Source of the DNA: Ignavibacteria bacterium
GTDB taxonomy: Bacteria > Bacteroidota > Ignavibacteria > Tepidaquicellales > Tepidaquicellaceae
Direction of reading: 5' to 3'
Assembly: GCA_016719565.1 (NCBI GenBank)
Contig: JADJYU010000008.1
Coordinates: 124,001-188,000, forward strand
DNA: 64,000 bases
In this document: positions 17,552-27,453 of the stretch, piece by piece
How the letters are laid out: each line of letters starts with the position of its first letter
How positions within the stretch are numbered: the stretch's first letter is position 1
Program-made: the position numbers and the translations under genes
Notes under the pieces: model-generated
Told to the model about the DNA's origin: nothing
What the model saw: only the letters and a program-made list of their open reading frames with translations
Databases searched by the model: none

Positions 17552-19129
17552 ATGCTAAAAAGATGTCATGTTACAACAACTGTTCTTTTGATTTTGCTTT
17601 CTATTTCATTAAGCAGCTGTGAGTTAAAATCACCTTCGCTGCCAAATTACGACATTGATCTCAGGATCCCCTTTTCAATAAAGAGTTATAATGTCTTTGA
17701 TATAATAAACAGAAGCAGTAATATAGGAATCGATTCTTTAAATAATAACATAATTTTTATTTACGGTGAATCCAACTACAGAAGAGTCTTCGGCGAAGAT
17801 ATAAAATTTGACGGAATTAAAGAGACATTCATTACAGCTCCAAGCACTTTGCAGCTTGATACATCTGTAACATTTAATGATTCAACTTTTATAACAACTA
17901 TGGATTTTCTAAGCGGAAGTCTGACATTCAAATTCTTCAATTCCCTGGGTAGCGATTATACTATTAATGCTGTAATAAAAAACTTTTTTCATAAACAAAA
18001 TAACGATACTGTCAGATTATCTTTCACAATAAATGCCGGAAGTGAAAAAAATATAATTCTTAAACTCAGGGATTATTATATAAACAATAAAACTCCGGAC
18101 AATAGATTAAATGTAAGAATCTCATTTAACTCTTCAGTTCCTGTTCCTGTGAATTTCAGTTACATATTATCTGAGTATTCAATAGAAAACATGTCAGGTA
18201 TATTAAAACCGCTAAACACCGGGATCAGCAAGGACGAAGTCTTGGATCCTTTCGGATCTGATGTTCCGGAAGGCGAATTGTTTTTTTCTGATATAACGCC
18301 GGATAAAAATTTCTTTGTAGTGAAAAAATTCAGAGAGATATATCAGGTTGACTTCAGAAACATTTCAATAATTGGCGAGAATAAAAACGGACACAGGGTT
18401 AGACTGAAATATCTGAAAACCGGTAAACCGGGAGATCAGATTGACAGTGTCTTTTCACTTATACTGCCTCAGAAAGTTGATTCACTTGCTTATCCGATAA
18501 ATGAAGATAACAGTAACATAAGAGAATTTATAAATAACATTCCGAAAAAAATATTTGTCGAGAGAACGGATTTTTTAAATAATACTTATCAGGAGGGATC
18601 GGTAAATTATCAGGACAGTCTTTCATTAAAACTGATACTGCAGGTTCCGCTCAATGTAAGCATTACAAAACCAATAGTTTTCAGAGATACTGCTGACGTG
18701 GGTATACATGATGAGGATCAGCGGAAAGATCTGGATAAAGCTAAGAAACTAGTGTTTACTCTGACCTCACAAAATGGAATTCCTCTCAAGACAGTCGCTA
18801 AAGTGCTGGTGCTTGATTCACTTTTTAATCCGCTTCTGCCGATCTCTTTAATACTGGGAAATTTGCAGGATTCATCCGTTACATTTAATGCCGGTAATGT
18901 GGGCGCTGATGGATTTTCAACTACATCAACCATTACATCATACAGCGCCGTACTGGACAGCGCGGATATTTCAAAGATAAAAAGGATGGGGAAAATTATT
19001 TATGAGAATAAATTATTCACGGATCCGAATCATATTCCGGATCCTTTAAACAGCGTAAAGATCCGTTCGGGCGACAGAATAAGTATTGCCGGATTCGGAA
19101 CTCTTACATACAGAATTGATCCTGACTAA
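17552..19129 (+). CDS. Unknown lipoprotein
   Basis: This 525-residue protein starts with a type II signal sequence ending in the lipobox LSSC (Cys at about residue 23), so it should be lipidated and membrane-anchored. The mature part is beta-rich without a motif I recognise. It is followed after 15 bp by a predicted outer-membrane barrel gene. The two are probably co-transcribed and may act together at the outer membrane. Function is unknown. Confidence 0.8.
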   Translation: MLKRCHVTTTVLLILLSISLSSCELKSPSLPNYDIDLRIPFSIKSYNVFDIINRSSNIGIDSLNNNIIFIYGESNYRRVFGEDIKFDGIKETFITAPSTLQLDTSVTFNDSTFITTMDFLSGSLTFKFFNSLGSDYTINAVIKNFFHKQNNDTVRLSFTINAGSEKNIILKLRDYYINNKTPDNRLNVRISFNSSVPVPVNFSYILSEYSIENMSGILKPLNTGISKDEVLDPFGSDVPEGELFFSDITPDKNFFVVKKFREIYQVDFRNISIIGENKNGHRVRLKYLKTGKPGDQIDSVFSLILPQKVDSLAYPINEDNSNIREFINNIPKKIFVERTDFLNNTYQEGSVNYQDSLSLKLILQVPLNVSITKPIVFRDTADVGIHDEDQRKDLDKAKKLVFTLTSQNGIPLKTVAKVLVLDSLFNPLLPISLILGNLQDSSVTFNAGNVGADGFSTTSTITSYSAVLDSADISKIKRMGKIIYENKLFTDPNHIPDPLNSVKIRSGDRISIAGFGTLTYRIDPD

Positions 19130-19144
19130 CATAAACTAATAAAA

Positions 19145-20536
19145 ATGAAAAAATTAATTTCAGCTGCTGCAATATTTTTCTTTATTATTGGCAGTTTAAA
19201 CTCACAGGTTTTGTATGACGTCCGCGGACTGTCAATGGGTAATACATCTGTTGCGAACTCATATGAACTTGATGCATTTAATCAAAATCCTGCAAACATA
19301 GTTTTTCAGAGGGGCAATAATAATTCAAAGGTATATTTCAATATTTTTACAACGTTTCAGTTTCTGAACAACAGTGATTACCTTTCTTTAAATTTTTACA
19401 ACGATTATTTCGGAGAGGATGCAAGTGGAAATGCGTTTGTACTGACTGAGGCTGACAAGCAGAATATCGTAAATTCCGCCAGCGATCAGAAAACAACATT
19501 CACTGCATCAGCAAAAATATTTTCCGTAATTTATAATCATCCGTATGCAGGTTCATTCGGGATTTCACTGGACGACAGGGTAATAGCTGATTTTACTCCT
19601 TCAAAGGATTTTCTGGATCTGGGGCTTTACGGTAATTTACCGAACAGGGTTTATGATCTTTCGCAGAATAAAGTAAACGGATACTGGACCAGGCAACTTA
19701 ATTTAAGTTATGCAAAAATATTGAACATTAAGAATAATAATCTTATTGAATCAATTTCAGTAGGAGGATCAGTCAAGCCGCAGTTCGGGATTTATTATTT
19801 TGAGACAACAAAGAACACTCTTACCATTCAGACTTCGGCGCAGAATATATTCCAGTCAACGGGAGAGTCCGAGTTTCAATACTCCGGAATTGAAGAGGAT
19901 TTCAACATTAAATTTCCCAGCGGCAATGCAGGATTCGGACTTGGCTTTGATGCAGGCGTGAATTTAGTTTTCAAGAAATTTTCCGGTAACGGAAAGCTGA
20001 ATATTGGACTGGCACTGGCTGATGTAGGTTTTTTAAACTGGACAAAGAATAATGCAAGATATTTTAATGACGGAAATTTTATTCTTACTGATATAACTAA
20101 CAAAGAGCAGGTGGATTCATTAATTGATAAGATCAAACTAACTAAAACACCGGTACCTGAATTCAGAACTAGTCTTCCTACTACAGTGCGTTTCGGTGCG
20201 ACGTACAGGATTTATTCACCCGGAAACAAAAAATTAACAGGACTTGAAATTGCAAGTGTTTCATTTGATTATATACAGGGTATAACAGATAAGCTTGGCG
20301 GAACGACGAAACCGAGATTCGGACTCGGAGCGGAATTTAATGCAGGCAACGTAGTATCTCCGAGAGCAGGTGTTTCATTCGGCGGAGATGAAAATACACT
20401 GGTTAGTCTCGGGCTTGGAATAGATACAGGACCTGTAATCATAGACCTTGGTACAAATAATATAACGAGTATTTTTAATCCAAAGGGGACCAGTAATTTA
20501 TCAGCGGGATTTAATATAAAGTATAAGATAAATTAA
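19145..20536 (+). CDS. Predicted outer-membrane beta-barrel protein (DUF5723-like)
   Basis: This 463-residue protein has a signal peptide (MKKLISAAAIFFFIIGSLNSQ) and then a start typical of barrel proteins of this lineage (LYDVRGLSMGNTSVANSYEL, AFNQNPANI). Amphipathic strands follow to the end (NITSIFNPKGTSNLSAGFNIKYKIN). It resembles the DUF5723 group found with Bacteroidota outer-membrane proteins, but that match is from memory. It is paired with the lipoprotein gene upstream. Substrate or partner is unknown. Confidence 0.7.
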   Translation: MKKLISAAAIFFFIIGSLNSQVLYDVRGLSMGNTSVANSYELDAFNQNPANIVFQRGNNNSKVYFNIFTTFQFLNNSDYLSLNFYNDYFGEDASGNAFVLTEADKQNIVNSASDQKTTFTASAKIFSVIYNHPYAGSFGISLDDRVIADFTPSKDFLDLGLYGNLPNRVYDLSQNKVNGYWTRQLNLSYAKILNIKNNNLIESISVGGSVKPQFGIYYFETTKNTLTIQTSAQNIFQSTGESEFQYSGIEEDFNIKFPSGNAGFGLGFDAGVNLVFKKFSGNGKLNIGLALADVGFLNWTKNNARYFNDGNFILTDITNKEQVDSLIDKIKLTKTPVPEFRTSLPTTVRFGATYRIYSPGNKKLTGLEIASVSFDYIQGITDKLGGTTKPRFGLGAEFNAGNVVSPRAGVSFGGDENTLVSLGLGIDTGPVIIDLGTNNITSIFNPKGTSNLSAGFNIKYKIN

Positions 20537-20596
20537 ATTTAAGGAAAATCTGCTGAAAGAGATTTGGCAGTGAATTAAATATTTATCAGCTTTGGC

Positions 20597-20660
20597 AAAA
20601 CCTGACAGGTTTTATTTGAATTCAGATCACATACCCCTAATCAGATAAGACCTGGCAGGT
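20597..20660. repeat. Palindromic CCTGnCAGG elements
   Basis: AAAACCTGACAGGTTTT (20597-20613) is a near-perfect 17-base palindrome. A second partial copy, GACCTGGCAGGTTT, covers about 20650-20662. They lie between two convergent genes, so they could be a dispersed repeat or a weak terminator. Confidence 0.5.
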
Positions 20661-20739
20661 TTAGTAAAGCACAGCAGCAATCTAATCTAATGCCGGATCT
20701 CGATAGTTGTATCAGTCACTAACTACAATTTTCCCTTTA

Positions 20740-23145
20740 TCAAAATCCCACTTTTATCTCCGCATATATGTTCCTCTCCGCTGCCGGTATCCAATATGGT
20801 GTTCCGAAACTTACATTCCCTGACATTTCATACTTTAAATTAAATACATTATTCACTTTCATATCCATTTGTATCATTGAAAACATTTTCTTCAGTCCTT
20901 TGCTTTCAGTCAATGAAATTATATCAAGCGATATACCGGCATTGATTACTGTGTATGGTTCTATTACCTTATCTATATAACCCGGCTGACTGCGGACATC
21001 GGTATCTTTTCTCTCATTCTCTGAATTATCAAGATACTGCTTTCCGATATGCATCAGACTTAAATACGCCCCGGTTCCTCTTAATGGATAAAATTCAACT
21101 GAAAGATTACCGATCACATCCGGCGTAAGGATTATTTTATTTCCTGAATAATCATTCCCGTAAATTATATTTCCCGTGGAATCCGCTCCCGTGATCTCCC
21201 TGTATTCTTTAAAATAATTATCAGATAAGCTGAGATTTCCGGACAGTGTAAATCCTTTCATATAATTAGATGTAAATGAAGTGTGAACAAAATCAATCTC
21301 CACTCCTCTGTGAACTGACCGTCCGGCATTTCCGACTATGGGCTGTCCGACATTATCAAGCTGACCGTTGTTTACAATCTCATTCTTAAAATCCATGTTA
21401 TAAAAATTTAATCCGACTTTCAGAATATCCGAATTGTATCCAAATCCAATTTCCAGATCATTCATTTCTTCCGGCTTTATCAGAGGATCTTCATAAATTC
21501 CTTTTGCCGGATCTAATATTCTGAAGTTCGGTCTGCTGTCCGGATCTTCAGCGTCATATATATCCTTAAGTCTCGGCTCGCGTTTTGCAAATGAATAATT
21601 TACATATCCGGTGAACCTGTCACTGAAATTGTAATTCACTCCCGCTCTCGGCGTAAAAAAATCATAACTGACACTGAAGTTATAAGGCTTGAATCTGTCA
21701 TTTGATAATTCATACCTGTGATGAATATACTGCAGCCCGAGCATTGCATTCAGCTTATTTGTAAAACTGTAAATTTCATTCGCATATACAGAGAAGGTTT
21801 TTTTACCGCCGTTATAAAAATAATACAAATGATTTGGCTCCGTCCCCTGCGGTAATGCCTCGCCGAATGTGACTTCACCGAAATGCTCCGAATTGTGAAA
21901 CCTGACCTCGCCGCCTAATACAGCTTTGCCTTTGTCTTTATTGTGTGAGATCTGAACTTTCGGAAACCATCCGTAAGTATTATTATTTACCGTAAGTTTT
22001 GTGATCATATCGCTTCTTACTATTTCATATCCTTTTCCCTGCTCGAAGTAAAATGTACCGTCAGCGTTTCTCCTGTAATATGAAGAATTAAATGTTGTAG
22101 TATCAGAAACGAAAAATGGATTTAATCTGAAATAGGAATAATCATATCCGTAGTCTTTAGGAAATGACGTGTTAAAATATCCGTCGCCTCTTATATAACT
22201 TATTGTATTTGAGACATAAAGATTCTTTGACGGCTGAATATTGAACACAAGTTCATAATGCGGCTGAAAGTAATTGTCCGTCTCATCAGGATAAGTCAGA
22301 TAATTGATCCTTCTGTCTTTTTCCTGATCACCGCTGATCTTTCCGTCAAGTGCCGCCTTGTCAACGCCCAGGTAAGCCAGATGATTTCTCACCGGACTTC
22401 CGAATAAGTTAAGTTTCAAGACTGAATTCTTCCCGGTTATTTTACCGGCGCTGAGGAAATATGAAAAGTGATCAGACCATGAGAGATCCCTGTATCCGTC
22501 AGTATTTATTTTTGTGAACTTACCGTAAAATCCGTATCCGTCGCTTACATTACCTGATGAATATTCGAATGAATATTTTCTTGTATTAAAATCTCCGTAA
22601 CCCGCTGTAAGATTTAAAAACTTCCTTTTAAAAAAATCTATTGTCTCTATATTAATTACTCCGCCGATCGCTGACGAACCGTATAATGCCGTTCCGACAC
22701 CTCTCTGTATCTGTATGGTTTCCACTGATGCAGCAAGATCTGATATATCAACCCAGTAAACCTGATGATCTTCGGGATCGTTTTGAGGAATTCCGTTTAT
22801 TAATATGGAGAGTCTTCTTTGATCAAAACCTCTGAGAGTAAGATATGAATATCCGACGTTTGCTCCCGATTCGGAATATGAGTTAATACCGGTATAGCCG
22901 TTTAAAAACATCGGTATATCCTGTACGCTGTATTTTTTTTCTATTTCACTGCGCTCTATATTTTCAAAAGTTACAGGTGTATATCTTTCAATTCCCTTAA
23001 GCGCATCTACTTCGATGGTTTCGGTCTTAAACTCCGAAGAATCAATACCGTTTTTTTCTGTATCCTTGTATTGGGAAATTGCGGTTTGTAAATTGAATGA
23101 TACTGAAGCAATCATTATCAGTGAATATAAATAAATCTTATTCAT
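20740..23145 (-). CDS. TonB-dependent outer-membrane receptor, probably for thiamin or a precursor
   Basis: The protein is about 801 residues: a signal peptide (MNKIYLYSLIMIASVSFN), a plug domain (about 60-180, with YLTLRGFDQRRLSILINGIPQNDPED and IEIQRG-like strands) and a 22-strand-type barrel. The protein ends in aromatic/hydrophobic KVGF. I place the start at 23145. An in-frame upstream ATG at 23277 would translate the TPP riboswitch and its terminator, which is not credible. Such receptors take up scarce nutrients using TonB energy. Riboswitch control makes thiamin, its phosphates or a pyrimidine/thiazole precursor the likely cargo. No inner-membrane transporter or thi gene is adjacent. 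Confidence 0.9.
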   Translation of the reverse strand: MNKIYLYSLIMIASVSFNLQTAISQYKDTEKNGIDSSEFKTETIEVDALKGIERYTPVTFENIERSEIEKKYSVQDIPMFLNGYTGINSYSESGANVGYSYLTLRGFDQRRLSILINGIPQNDPEDHQVYWVDISDLAASVETIQIQRGVGTALYGSSAIGGVINIETIDFFKRKFLNLTAGYGDFNTRKYSFEYSSGNVSDGYGFYGKFTKINTDGYRDLSWSDHFSYFLSAGKITGKNSVLKLNLFGSPVRNHLAYLGVDKAALDGKISGDQEKDRRINYLTYPDETDNYFQPHYELVFNIQPSKNLYVSNTISYIRGDGYFNTSFPKDYGYDYSYFRLNPFFVSDTTTFNSSYYRRNADGTFYFEQGKGYEIVRSDMITKLTVNNNTYGWFPKVQISHNKDKGKAVLGGEVRFHNSEHFGEVTFGEALPQGTEPNHLYYFYNGGKKTFSVYANEIYSFTNKLNAMLGLQYIHHRYELSNDRFKPYNFSVSYDFFTPRAGVNYNFSDRFTGYVNYSFAKREPRLKDIYDAEDPDSRPNFRILDPAKGIYEDPLIKPEEMNDLEIGFGYNSDILKVGLNFYNMDFKNEIVNNGQLDNVGQPIVGNAGRSVHRGVEIDFVHTSFTSNYMKGFTLSGNLSLSDNYFKEYREITGADSTGNIIYGNDYSGNKIILTPDVIGNLSVEFYPLRGTGAYLSLMHIGKQYLDNSENERKDTDVRSQPGYIDKVIEPYTVINAGISLDIISLTESKGLKKMFSMIQMDMKVNNVFNLKYEMSGNVSFGTPYWIPAAERNIYAEIKVGF

Positions 23146-23157
23146 TTTTTTATTAAA

Positions 23158-23206
23158 ATAAAAAACGCTTAAATCTTTTTGAACCCGGTAAAAAGATTTA
23201 AGCGTT
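23158..23206 (-). terminator. Riboswitch-controlled intrinsic terminator
   Basis: On the minus strand, perfect 17-bp arms (23190-23206 with 23164-23180) enclose a 9-base loop and are followed by a T-rich run. It lies between the TPP aptamer and the receptor start codon, the expected position of a ligand-dependent terminator. Confidence 0.85.
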
Positions 23207-23216
23207 AAAAATTTTT

Positions 23217-23304
23217 CTGTATTTCCTTCGCCGGCATTATCCGTAGCAGGTTCTGCGGGTTTGCTCTCAGCCTTCATTTTTTATAATGAAAGCACCCCGA
23301 TATT
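23217..23304 (-). ncRNA. TPP riboswitch (THI element)
   Basis: The minus strand carries the conserved THI-element blocks in order: CGGGGTGC, GGCTGAGAG, ACCCGCAGAACCTG and GGATAATGCCGGCGAAGGAA. Together they form the TPP aptamer. It is followed by a strong terminator and the TonB receptor, so high TPP should end transcription before the receptor gene. Confidence 0.93.
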
Positions 23305-23533
23305 TTGATAAAAGAACTAAGATAAATTAAAAATTATAAAAATTTAATAAAAGGCTTTTTTACAATTTTAAAAACTGAAACTGAAATTGTTTTTACCGGT
23401 GAAATGAATCATACTTTATGTTTAATTAAATGTGTATTATTGTTTAAAATTATCTTTAAAGTATTTTAATTTGTTATTTACTTTGAACAATAATAAATTC
23501 CGATATATTAATATTAACCTTTAAAATAAAATT

Positions 23534-23857
23534 ATGAGTAATGAAAATTCACCTCAGCAATTTAATTTAAGCTCAGGGATCGATTATCAGAAAGACTCTG
23601 TGGTAAGCAAAACTTTAATTTCCAAAAAGACCGGAACAGTAACATTGTTTGCGTTTGACAAAGGTCAGGGACTGAGTGAACATACAGCGCCTTTCGACGC
23701 ATTGGTTTGTATAACTGACGGTGAAGCGGAGATCATCCTCGACGGAAAAAACTTTATGCTGAAAAAAGATGAAACGATAATCCTTCCTGCAAACAAACCT
23801 CATGCAGTTAATTCCGTTTCACGTTTTAAAATGCTTCTAATTATGATCAAATCATAG
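23534..23857 (+). CDS. Small cupin-domain protein
   Basis: This 107-residue protein is a single cupin barrel. The first motif (GLSEHTAPFDALVCITDGEAEI) includes a His and the G-rich turn. The second motif (LPANKPHAV) supplies another His. The fold commonly binds a metal and acts as an enzyme or small-molecule sensor. The acidic ligand of motif 1 is not in its usual place, so metal content is uncertain. It stands alone between the riboswitch region and the ion-channel gene. Confidence 0.8.
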   Translation: MSNENSPQQFNLSSGIDYQKDSVVSKTLISKKTGTVTLFAFDKGQGLSEHTAPFDALVCITDGEAEIILDGKNFMLKKDETIILPANKPHAVNSVSRFKMLLIMIKS

Positions 23858-24085
23858 AACTGATTTTTCTCATAGATAATATTATTGTAAGCATTAAAAG
23901 GTACATTAATTTTTTAAAATGTTTTGCTTTAAATTTTAATGTTTTAAGAAGTTGATAATTCTCGAAAGTGTTTTGGATGAATGAGTTTCAGTGCACTCTC
24001 AATTCATTTAATATGTAGAATGTCTTTACTGCATTAATTATTTTATTTGAAATATATCTGATCTCAGATCTAAATATTATAATTA

Positions 24086-24913
24086 ATGAGCGCCATTAAT
24101 CAAAAGCAGGATCTCTCGCCCCGCCGTAAAAAACTTTACGAAGTCATTTTTGAATCTGATACTCCTGCAGGCAGATGGTTTGATATTATTCTCATTATAA
24201 TTATTTTACTGAGTGTAATTACAATTATGCTCGACAGCATACGCTCTGTAAGATCACAATACGGCAGTCTGCTTTTTTATGCTGAATGGGTTTTTACAGT
24301 TTTATTTACCATTGAATATATTTCCCGTCTTGTTTCCGTCAAAAGACCTCTGGTCTATGCAAAAAGTTTTTTCGGAATAGTCGATCTGCTTGCTATACTT
24401 CCGACTTACGTCAGTCTGTTTATCCCGGGAGGTCAATACCTTATTGTGATACGAATGCTTAGGATACTCAGAATTTTCAGAGTCCTGAAGCTTGTTAAAT
24501 ATGTAGGTGAGTCTAAAGTTATATTACAGGCGTTAAAAGCAAGCCGCAGAAAAATTACTGTTTTTATATTTACTGTACTAACGCTTGTTACAATTCTCGG
24601 ATCGCTGATGTATCTGATCGAAGGTGAAGAAAACGGATTTACAAGTATTCCGAGAAGCATATACTGGGCAGTTGTTACATTAACAACCGTAGGTTACGGA
24701 GATCTGACACCTCAGACTGTTTTAGGTCAGATGCTGGCTGTTGTTATTATGTTACTTGGTTATGCGATCATTGCAGTTCCTACAGGTATAGTAACTGTCG
24801 AAATGTCCAATGCCGTGAAACAAAGAATTGGAATTCGAAAATGCTCAAATTGCAGTTCGGATAATCATGATGAGGATGCAGTTTACTGCAAGTATTGCGG
24901 CAGAATTTTATAA
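24086..24913 (+). CDS. Voltage-gated potassium channel family protein with C-terminal zinc ribbon
   Basis: This 275-residue protein has six predicted helices. S4 carries regularly spaced arginines (VIRMLRILRIFRVLKLVKYV, 121-140), and the pore filter TTVGYGD is at 200-206, typical of K+ channels. It is expected in the inner membrane as a tetramer. After S6 comes a short zinc-ribbon knuckle with four cysteines (Cys253, Cys256, Cys268, Cys271). That cap may be regulatory or redox-sensitive, an inference. It is a single gene. Confidence 0.9.
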   Translation: MSAINQKQDLSPRRKKLYEVIFESDTPAGRWFDIILIIIILLSVITIMLDSIRSVRSQYGSLLFYAEWVFTVLFTIEYISRLVSVKRPLVYAKSFFGIVDLLAILPTYVSLFIPGGQYLIVIRMLRILRIFRVLKLVKYVGESKVILQALKASRRKITVFIFTVLTLVTILGSLMYLIEGEENGFTSIPRSIYWAVVTLTTVGYGDLTPQTVLGQMLAVVIMLLGYAIIAVPTGIVTVEMSNAVKQRIGIRKCSNCSSDNHDEDAVYCKYCGRIL

Positions 24914-24973
24914 TTGAGAATTGAACTATGAATTTGTATCAACATAATTAATTCAAACTAATTATAAGAAAAA

Positions 24974-25438
24974 TGGAGTAAATTAAAAAAATAATAGAAG
25001 ATAATTTTGCCAGAAGTGTATCAGGAAGAGTAAATATATTTGTTACAAGATATACTTCCGGAAGCTATTTTATGGTCCGCGGATGGATAACTATTGATAA
25101 AGCAGAGGTTCGCAAATTTTTCAACTCCGGATAACTACAATAAGTTTGAATGGGATACACCTGATATTGATAAAAGAATTTCCGTCGATGAGAGGTTAGA
25201 AGGTAATACAGTCGAAAAAGGCGAGTTCTTCCGAGCTGATTTTTTAGACGTCTGCTGGGAATTTATAAGCATGAATATAGATGAAGCTCTGAAAAGCGAC
25301 AACCCTGTGATCAGATCTTTCGCAATGCTTGACAGAAGACTCGGCAAAAGAAGACTGAAATTAATTGACAGAGAGAACCTTCATCCTCTTGTTTCGAAAT
25401 GTCTGAACTTCCGTCTTGAGTGTGAGGGTATTTTATAA
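24974..25438 (+). CDS. SF0329-like family protein, frameshifted
   Basis: The first frame reads IIEDNFARSVSGRVNIFVTRYTSGSY and GWITIDKAEVRKF, then stops near 25130. A second frame continues STPDNYNKFEW to FAMLDRRLGKRRL and ends at 25438. The pieces resemble the SF0329 family (start MWSK-K, end DRRxGKRRL) as I remember it. Removing one T in the run at 25117-25121 joins them, and the start (WSKLKK) also needs a one-base change in an A-run near 24985. Either a pseudogene or a sequence with two homopolymer errors. Function is unknown. Confidence 0.55.
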
Positions 25439-25531
25439 TTGCAAAATATTTTTTTATGACATAAATTACTGACCTTTAGCGCTCAGGGTATGAAATAAAT
25501 TTTTTTTAAATTTACAACTAAATTCAGATTT

Positions 25532-26011
25532 ATGAAAAATTTGAAAATTGAATTTAAATGGGCTGTTATTTTCATGATAATGATGCTACTCTGGATGTTG
25601 ATCGAAAAGCTGGCGGGACTTCATGATGAGAATATTGTCAAGCATGCAATATATACTAATTTAGTTGCAATACCGGCAGTGGCAGTTTATGTTCTCGCAT
25701 TACTCGATAAGAAGAACAATTTTTATGACGGTAATATGAGTTATATGCAGGGATTTAAAACAGGACTTATCATTACCGTAATTGTTACAATAGTTAGTCC
25801 GCTGACACAATATATCACAAGCACTTTTATAACTCCTGATTATTTTTCAAATGTAACTGAATTTGCAGTAAAAGAAGGTAAGATGACTAAAGAGGAAGCT
25901 TTAAATTTTTTTAATCTGAAAAGTTACATTATGCAGGGTCTTATCGGAGCTGTTGTAATGGGAATAATTACAAGCGCTATTGTTGCTTATTTTATTAGAT
26001 CAAAAAATTAA
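25532..26011 (+). CDS. DUF4199 family membrane protein
   Basis: This 159-residue protein has four hydrophobic segments. It has the DUF4199 pattern, with GxxxYxQGFKTGL-like text (MSYMQGFKTGLIITVIVTIV) in the middle and a last helix before IRSKN. It is common in Bacteroidota and relatives and of unknown role. It stands alone. Confidence 0.75.
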   Translation: MKNLKIEFKWAVIFMIMMLLWMLIEKLAGLHDENIVKHAIYTNLVAIPAVAVYVLALLDKKNNFYDGNMSYMQGFKTGLIITVIVTIVSPLTQYITSTFITPDYFSNVTEFAVKEGKMTKEEALNFFNLKSYIMQGLIGAVVMGIITSAIVAYFIRSKN

Positions 26012-26168
26012 TAATTTATTCCTTTTAAGGTGATTAAATTTTAATGTGCAGAAAGAACAAAGGGCTTTTACTAATCACATGAAATCAGTATTTTATAGTA
26101 CCTATTTTAAACCTATAATTAATTCAGTACTAAATACATTGAAGTGTAATTTTCCTCATTAAATTTTC

Positions 26169-27278
26169 ATGAAAAGAATAAAGTTTGTAAGTAATAACAA
26201 CCAGCAACACCTGTTCTCTACCACCGTCCGAAAAAATGTAAACGATTATTTCAAGGAAAACCAGTTATCCCCTAAAGGCAACATCTCTCTGTTTATTCAG
26301 ACCGGTGCAATGCTATTGATTTATCTCCTGCCTTTTATTTTAATCTTAACTGTTCCTATGAACGGTTGGGTGGCAGTCCTTTTGTCAGCTATTATGGGCA
26401 TTGGAATGGCAGGTGTCGGAATGTGTGTTATGCATGATGCTCTGCACGGTTCCTATTCGCATTATGAATGGGTGAATAAAATACTCGGCGGTACAATGTA
26501 CCTTCTCGGCAGTAATGTGTTCAATTGGAAAATTCAGCATAATATTTTACATCACGCATACACAAACATCGAAGGCTATGATCAGGATATTGCATCAAGA
26601 GGTCCTCTGAGAATGTCAGAGCTTGCTCCGCTTCACAAAATTCACAAATATCAGTATATTCACGCTTTTTTACTTTACGGATTTATTACCATTTCCAAAC
26701 TTGTAAAAGATTTCTCCCAGCTTATCGGCTTTAACAAAGCCGGGTTAACAAAACAGCATGCACATAACCCAACCAATGAGTTTATTAAAATGGTGATTGT
26801 GAAAATAATTTATCTGTCTGTTTTTATCGGACTTCCGATTTTGCTGACTCCGTTTGTATGGTGGCAGGTGCTGCTTGGATTTTTTATTATGCATTGGACT
26901 GGCGGATGTATTTTGAGTACGATATTTCAAATGGCGCATGTAGTAGAAGGCGCAGAACAGCTGCATCCTAATAAAGACGGTAATATTGAAAATGACTGGA
27001 TCGTGCATGAACTTCGCACAACATCAAACTTCGCAAGAAACAATCTTTTACTCAACTGGTATATCGGCGGACTGAATTTTCAGATCGAACATCACCTGTT
27101 TCCGCATATATGTCATGTTCACTACAGAAAGATCTCTCCAATCGTGGAAAAGACAGCAAAGGAATTCGGATTCGAATATAATCTCAAGCCGAGTTTTATG
27201 AATGCGCTTGGTTCACATATCAGAAGACTCAAAGAACTTGGTATGCAGTCGCCAAAAAATATAGAGATCACTGCTTAA
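26169..27278 (+). CDS. Membrane fatty acid desaturase
   Basis: This 369-residue protein has the three histidine boxes of membrane di-iron desaturases: HDALHGSYSH (89-98), HNILHHAYTN (124-133) and QIEHHLFPHI near residue 305. Four or more membrane helices flank them. It should insert a double bond into an acyl chain using oxygen and electrons from ferredoxin or cytochrome b5-like partners. QIEHH resembles front-end (delta-5/6 type) desaturases. The presence of an oxygen-dependent enzyme fits an organism that meets oxygen at times. It is a single gene. Confidence 0.93.
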   Translation: MKRIKFVSNNNQQHLFSTTVRKNVNDYFKENQLSPKGNISLFIQTGAMLLIYLLPFILILTVPMNGWVAVLLSAIMGIGMAGVGMCVMHDALHGSYSHYEWVNKILGGTMYLLGSNVFNWKIQHNILHHAYTNIEGYDQDIASRGPLRMSELAPLHKIHKYQYIHAFLLYGFITISKLVKDFSQLIGFNKAGLTKQHAHNPTNEFIKMVIVKIIYLSVFIGLPILLTPFVWWQVLLGFFIMHWTGGCILSTIFQMAHVVEGAEQLHPNKDGNIENDWIVHELRTTSNFARNNLLLNWYIGGLNFQIEHHLFPHICHVHYRKISPIVEKTAKEFGFEYNLKPSFMNALGSHIRRLKELGMQSPKNIEITA

Positions 27279-27453
27279 AGTTCTTATATACTTCTATGAA
27301 TTTTTTTAATTGAGAATTAATTAAAATATTCACTCTGTAAATATTAGAGACGAAAATTTTAACCGTAAAAACAGATTATTCTCTGTCACTGTATATGAAT
27401 GTGAAACGATGGAGAATGTTGTAAATTTCTGAATGTAGATTTTTTCAAATTTA

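Noticed and set aside
23146..23277. 44-residue N-terminal extension of the TonB receptor
   Set aside because: The sequence is the TPP riboswitch and terminator; a signal peptide starts at 23145.
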